In this document: piece after piece, positions 21,259-22,817 of the stretch
Layout of the letters: every line of letters begins with the position of its first letter
Position numbering within the stretch: the first letter of the stretch is position 1
Source: a bacterium
GTDB lineage: Bacteria; Ratteibacteria; UBA8468
Direction: 5' to 3'
Assembly (NCBI GenBank): GCA_030672255.1
Contig: DAOVGU010000189.1
Span: forward strand, 1 to 22,817
Length of the DNA: 22,817 nt
Notes under the pieces: model-generated
What the model was told of the DNA's origin: nothing
The model's input: the letters and a program-made list of their open reading frames with translations, nothing else
Databases searched by the model: none
Made by a program: the position numbers and the translations under genes

Positions 21259-21537
21259 ATGACTAATCAAAAAACAAGTTTTAAAACTGAAAATGAACTT
21301 CAAGAAGTAATTCTGCAAGAGAAGAAAAAGGGGATGCCCGATTTAGAAATTGGGCAGAAATACGGGGTTACATTCAGGTATATTGAGAAATTAATTACTC
21401 AATCCCATGGAATTAATGTTAGCGCTTTTAATATTTCTAAAAAAACAAAAACCCTTTACCCAAAAGATTTCAAAGAAGAACAAACAACGGTCTGGAGTTT
21501 CAAACAAAGAAGCAAATGGGCAACTCACAGCGAATAA
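21259..21537 (+). pseudogene. Truncated DNA methyltransferase, N-terminal fragment
   Basis: 92 codons from ATG 21259. Residues ~24-55 (DLEIGQKYGVTFRYIEKLI) look like a helix-turn-helix. The last ~20 residues, EEQTTVWSFKQRSKWATHSE, match the opening of a DNA methyltransferase domain, where relatives continue with NYRGNWSPYIPRN and the SAM/catalytic motifs. Here TAA follows ATHSE, and no continuation is visible in any frame before the next gene starts 14 nt later. It is therefore probably a deleted M gene of a restriction-modification set, unless it has been reused as a small DNA-binding protein. A related 5' end is found at 16846. Confidence 0.65.
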
Positions 21538-21551
21538 TATATCAGGGGAAA

Positions 21552-21806
21552 ATGAAAAGCTGTATTTTTATGACCGAAGAAGGCGCTACATACCAGCCAA
21601 ATACTTTATCACCTGAACCAGATATAGAAAATTGCCAAGTCATTGGCTTTGCCAAAGGGAAAAATGAAAATGAAGCGTTTAAAAGCCTGATAAAAAGCAA
21701 CGATTATTTATTAAATACGAGTTTTAACGAAATTATTTGTATAGAACTTAAAAATGAAGATTACTATCGCAAAGCTACATACTTTTATTTAGGTGAATAT
21801 AAATGA
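21552..21806 (+). CDS. Small hypothetical protein coupled to the endonuclease-like gene
   Basis: 84 residues from ATG 21552, with AGGGGAA just upstream. Visible features: FMTEEGATYQPN, DIENCQVIGFAKGKNENEAFKSLI, LLNTSFNEIICIELK and YFYLGEY, a small alpha/beta protein. I do not recognise a named domain. The stop overlaps the next ATG as ATGA, so it belongs to the restriction-like operon, where it might be a control or accessory protein. A longer frame from 21516 overlaps the methyltransferase remnant and lacks support. Confidence 0.65.
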   Translation: MKSCIFMTEEGATYQPNTLSPEPDIENCQVIGFAKGKNENEAFKSLIKSNDYLLNTSFNEIICIELKNEDYYRKATYFYLGEYK

Positions 21807-22531
21807 AGCAATATGAAGCAGTGATAAAAGTAATGGAAGGCAAGGGTGGCTACGCTACGCTTGGGTTGTTGTATCAAGAGGCCCTTAAAGTTCATAGTGT
21901 TGAATGGAAAACTAAAACGCCTTTTGCAAGTATCCGCCGCATTGTTCAGGATAACAGATTTTTCTTTAAGATTAAGCCTGGACTTTGGGCATTGAGAGAA
22001 TATAGAGATAAATTGCCTATTGAGATTTTACCGACTAAAGAAATTCCATTATCCAAAAAGACAGAATTTAACCATTCCTATTATCAAGGGTTGCTGCTAG
22101 AAATAGGTAGTTTGAAAAATTTTCAAACATCAGTGCCTCCACAAGACAAAAAGAGAAAATATCTGGGGAAATGCCTTGCAGATATTGCCACTATAAAAAA
22201 TTTCTATAATTTTACTTACGAACATCTTGTAAAAAAAGCGAAAACGGTAGATGTAATATGGTTTAATGAAAGAGAAATGCCGAATTCATTCTTTGAGGTA
22301 GAGCATACAACAGATATGGTTCATTCACTATTGAAATTTGTTGAGTTACAAGATTTTTATTCAAAGTTCTATATTGTGGCTGATAAACTACGCGAAAATG
22401 AGTTCAAATCGAAATTGTCATATGATGCCTTTTCCATTTTGTCTAGCAGATTGCGTTTTCTAAGTTATGAAATAGTGTCAAACTGGCACAGTAAAACTTA
22501 CGAATTGATAATTTTGGAAGAAAATATATAA
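21803..22531 (+). CDS. Restriction endonuclease-like protein with N-terminal winged-helix domain
   Basis: 242 residues. Residues 1-68 (KVMEGKGGYATLGLLYQEAL, TPFASIRRIVQ, FFKIKPGLWAL) resemble the HARE-HTH winged helix found on restriction and chromatin proteins. The C-terminal half has a PD-(D/E)xK-like arrangement: Asp150 in VDVIWFN, 14 residues, then Glu165-Val-Glu167 in FFEVEHTTD, with the final lysine position occupied by Glu. KFVELQDFYSKFYIVAD follows as the next strand. This fits type II endonuclease-like proteins that accompany DNA methyltransferases. The partner methyltransferase upstream is truncated. Cleavage activity and recognition site are unknown. Confidence 0.7.
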   Translation: MKQYEAVIKVMEGKGGYATLGLLYQEALKVHSVEWKTKTPFASIRRIVQDNRFFFKIKPGLWALREYRDKLPIEILPTKEIPLSKKTEFNHSYYQGLLLEIGSLKNFQTSVPPQDKKRKYLGKCLADIATIKNFYNFTYEHLVKKAKTVDVIWFNEREMPNSFFEVEHTTDMVHSLLKFVELQDFYSKFYIVADKLRENEFKSKLSYDAFSILSSRLRFLSYEIVSNWHSKTYELIILEENI

Positions 22532-22555
22532 AAATGCACTTGAGGACATTAACCA

Positions 22556-22636
22556 TAAATTAGCGCAGGCTAAAGCCTGCGACTACCAGGTAGCCGCAAG
22601 CTTCAGTAAACAGGTAGCCGCAACCTTCAGGTTGCG
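22556..22636 (+). repeat. Dispersed triple-hairpin repeat, intergenic copy
   Basis: It matches 2183-2239 from TAAATTAGCGCAGG to CAGGTTGCG. It has gained an internal duplication: CAGGTAGCCGCAAGCTTCAG at 22587-22606 and the near-identical unit at 22611-22630. Confidence 0.85.
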
Positions 22637-22817
22637 AAGAAATAACTTTGAAATTCCATATAATAAGTTAGTTTGCGATGACATGATAAGGGATATCTTA
22701 TCACTACTGTCCAATAAAAAGCTTACTAAAATAGTGCCATCTGATAAGACGGTTCTTTGAGTTTTTGCAGCTTAAATAGACTTAAGTTCAACAGGTCAAT
22801 GATATCTAACCTTCGGA
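22637..22817 (+). other. Non-coding tail of the window
   Basis: No gene is seen. The only structure is an inverted repeat GATAAG/CTTATC around GGATAT, near 22685-22702. It may be upstream sequence of a gene beyond the window. Confidence 0.4.

Noticed and set aside
699..21259. Minus-strand frames of 60-162 codons throughout the window
   Set aside because: All lie opposite well-supported + strand genes or repeats and show no protein family features.
2183..22636. Classical insertion sequence or transposon
   Set aside because: No transposase, integrase or recombinase frame occurs in the window; the repeats are too small to be autonomous.

Overview
The window reads as one stretch of an uncultured bacterial chromosome, AT-rich by eye, with every supportable gene on the + strand. 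Bacterial markers are IspH, ribosomal protein S1, RsmA, PdxA and PfkA. A full set of type II secretion pseudopilin genes plus SurA-like periplasmic chaperones points to a diderm (Gram-negative type) envelope. The repeat load, the translin-family gene and the gene order suggest a candidate-phylum anaerobe of the Omnitrophota/Aerophobota kind, but that placement is an impression and not a proven call.

Layout. (1) 1-4835: a tightly overlapping operon with the end of an HDAC-family deacetylase, a 1001-residue GH106-like glycoside hydrolase, a translin-family protein and 6-phosphofructokinase. (2) 4823-5336: a gene-free stretch of nested hairpins, a good sigma-70-type promoter and dispersed repeats. 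(3) 5337-7560: ispH and an S1 protein overlapping by 8 nt, two genes that are fused in many Clostridia. (4) 7605-12644: an H-X9-DG-type prepilin followed by gspG-H-I-J-K in the classic order; GspK is enlarged by a lamin-tail-like domain and calcium-loop-like motifs. (5) 12641-16175: a SurA_N-only protein, a SurA/parvulin protein, pdxA and rsmA, matching the surA-pdxA-rsmA order of Enterobacteria. (6) 16180-22531: an accessory region with mazEF, an AIM24 protein, a ComF-like phosphoribosyltransferase coupled to a DprA-like protein, a 42-codon IMP dehydrogenase fragment, a HEPN-type protein, a membrane protein, a truncated DNA methyltransferase, and a small protein coupled to a restriction-endonuclease-like protein.

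The most striking feature is the repeats. Short palindromic elements of several families lie between genes and also inside genes, where they are translated: in the glycoside hydrolase, IspH, the S1 tail, two prepilin leaders, and both ends of the SurA-like protein. One prepilin carries a 27-nt in-frame insertion bounded by an 8-nt direct repeat. Another set of hairpins keeps a constant loop while the stems change in both arms together. This resembles the Rickettsia palindromic elements in behaviour, but the families here look unrelated.

The accessory region contains several gene fragments and attC-like or hairpin junctions in front of orphan genes, which could be an old cassette array or a defence-island graveyard. 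The PRTase-DprA pair and the HEPN protein are the best candidates there for a little-described system. No tRNA, rRNA, CRISPR array, transposase or integrase was seen.
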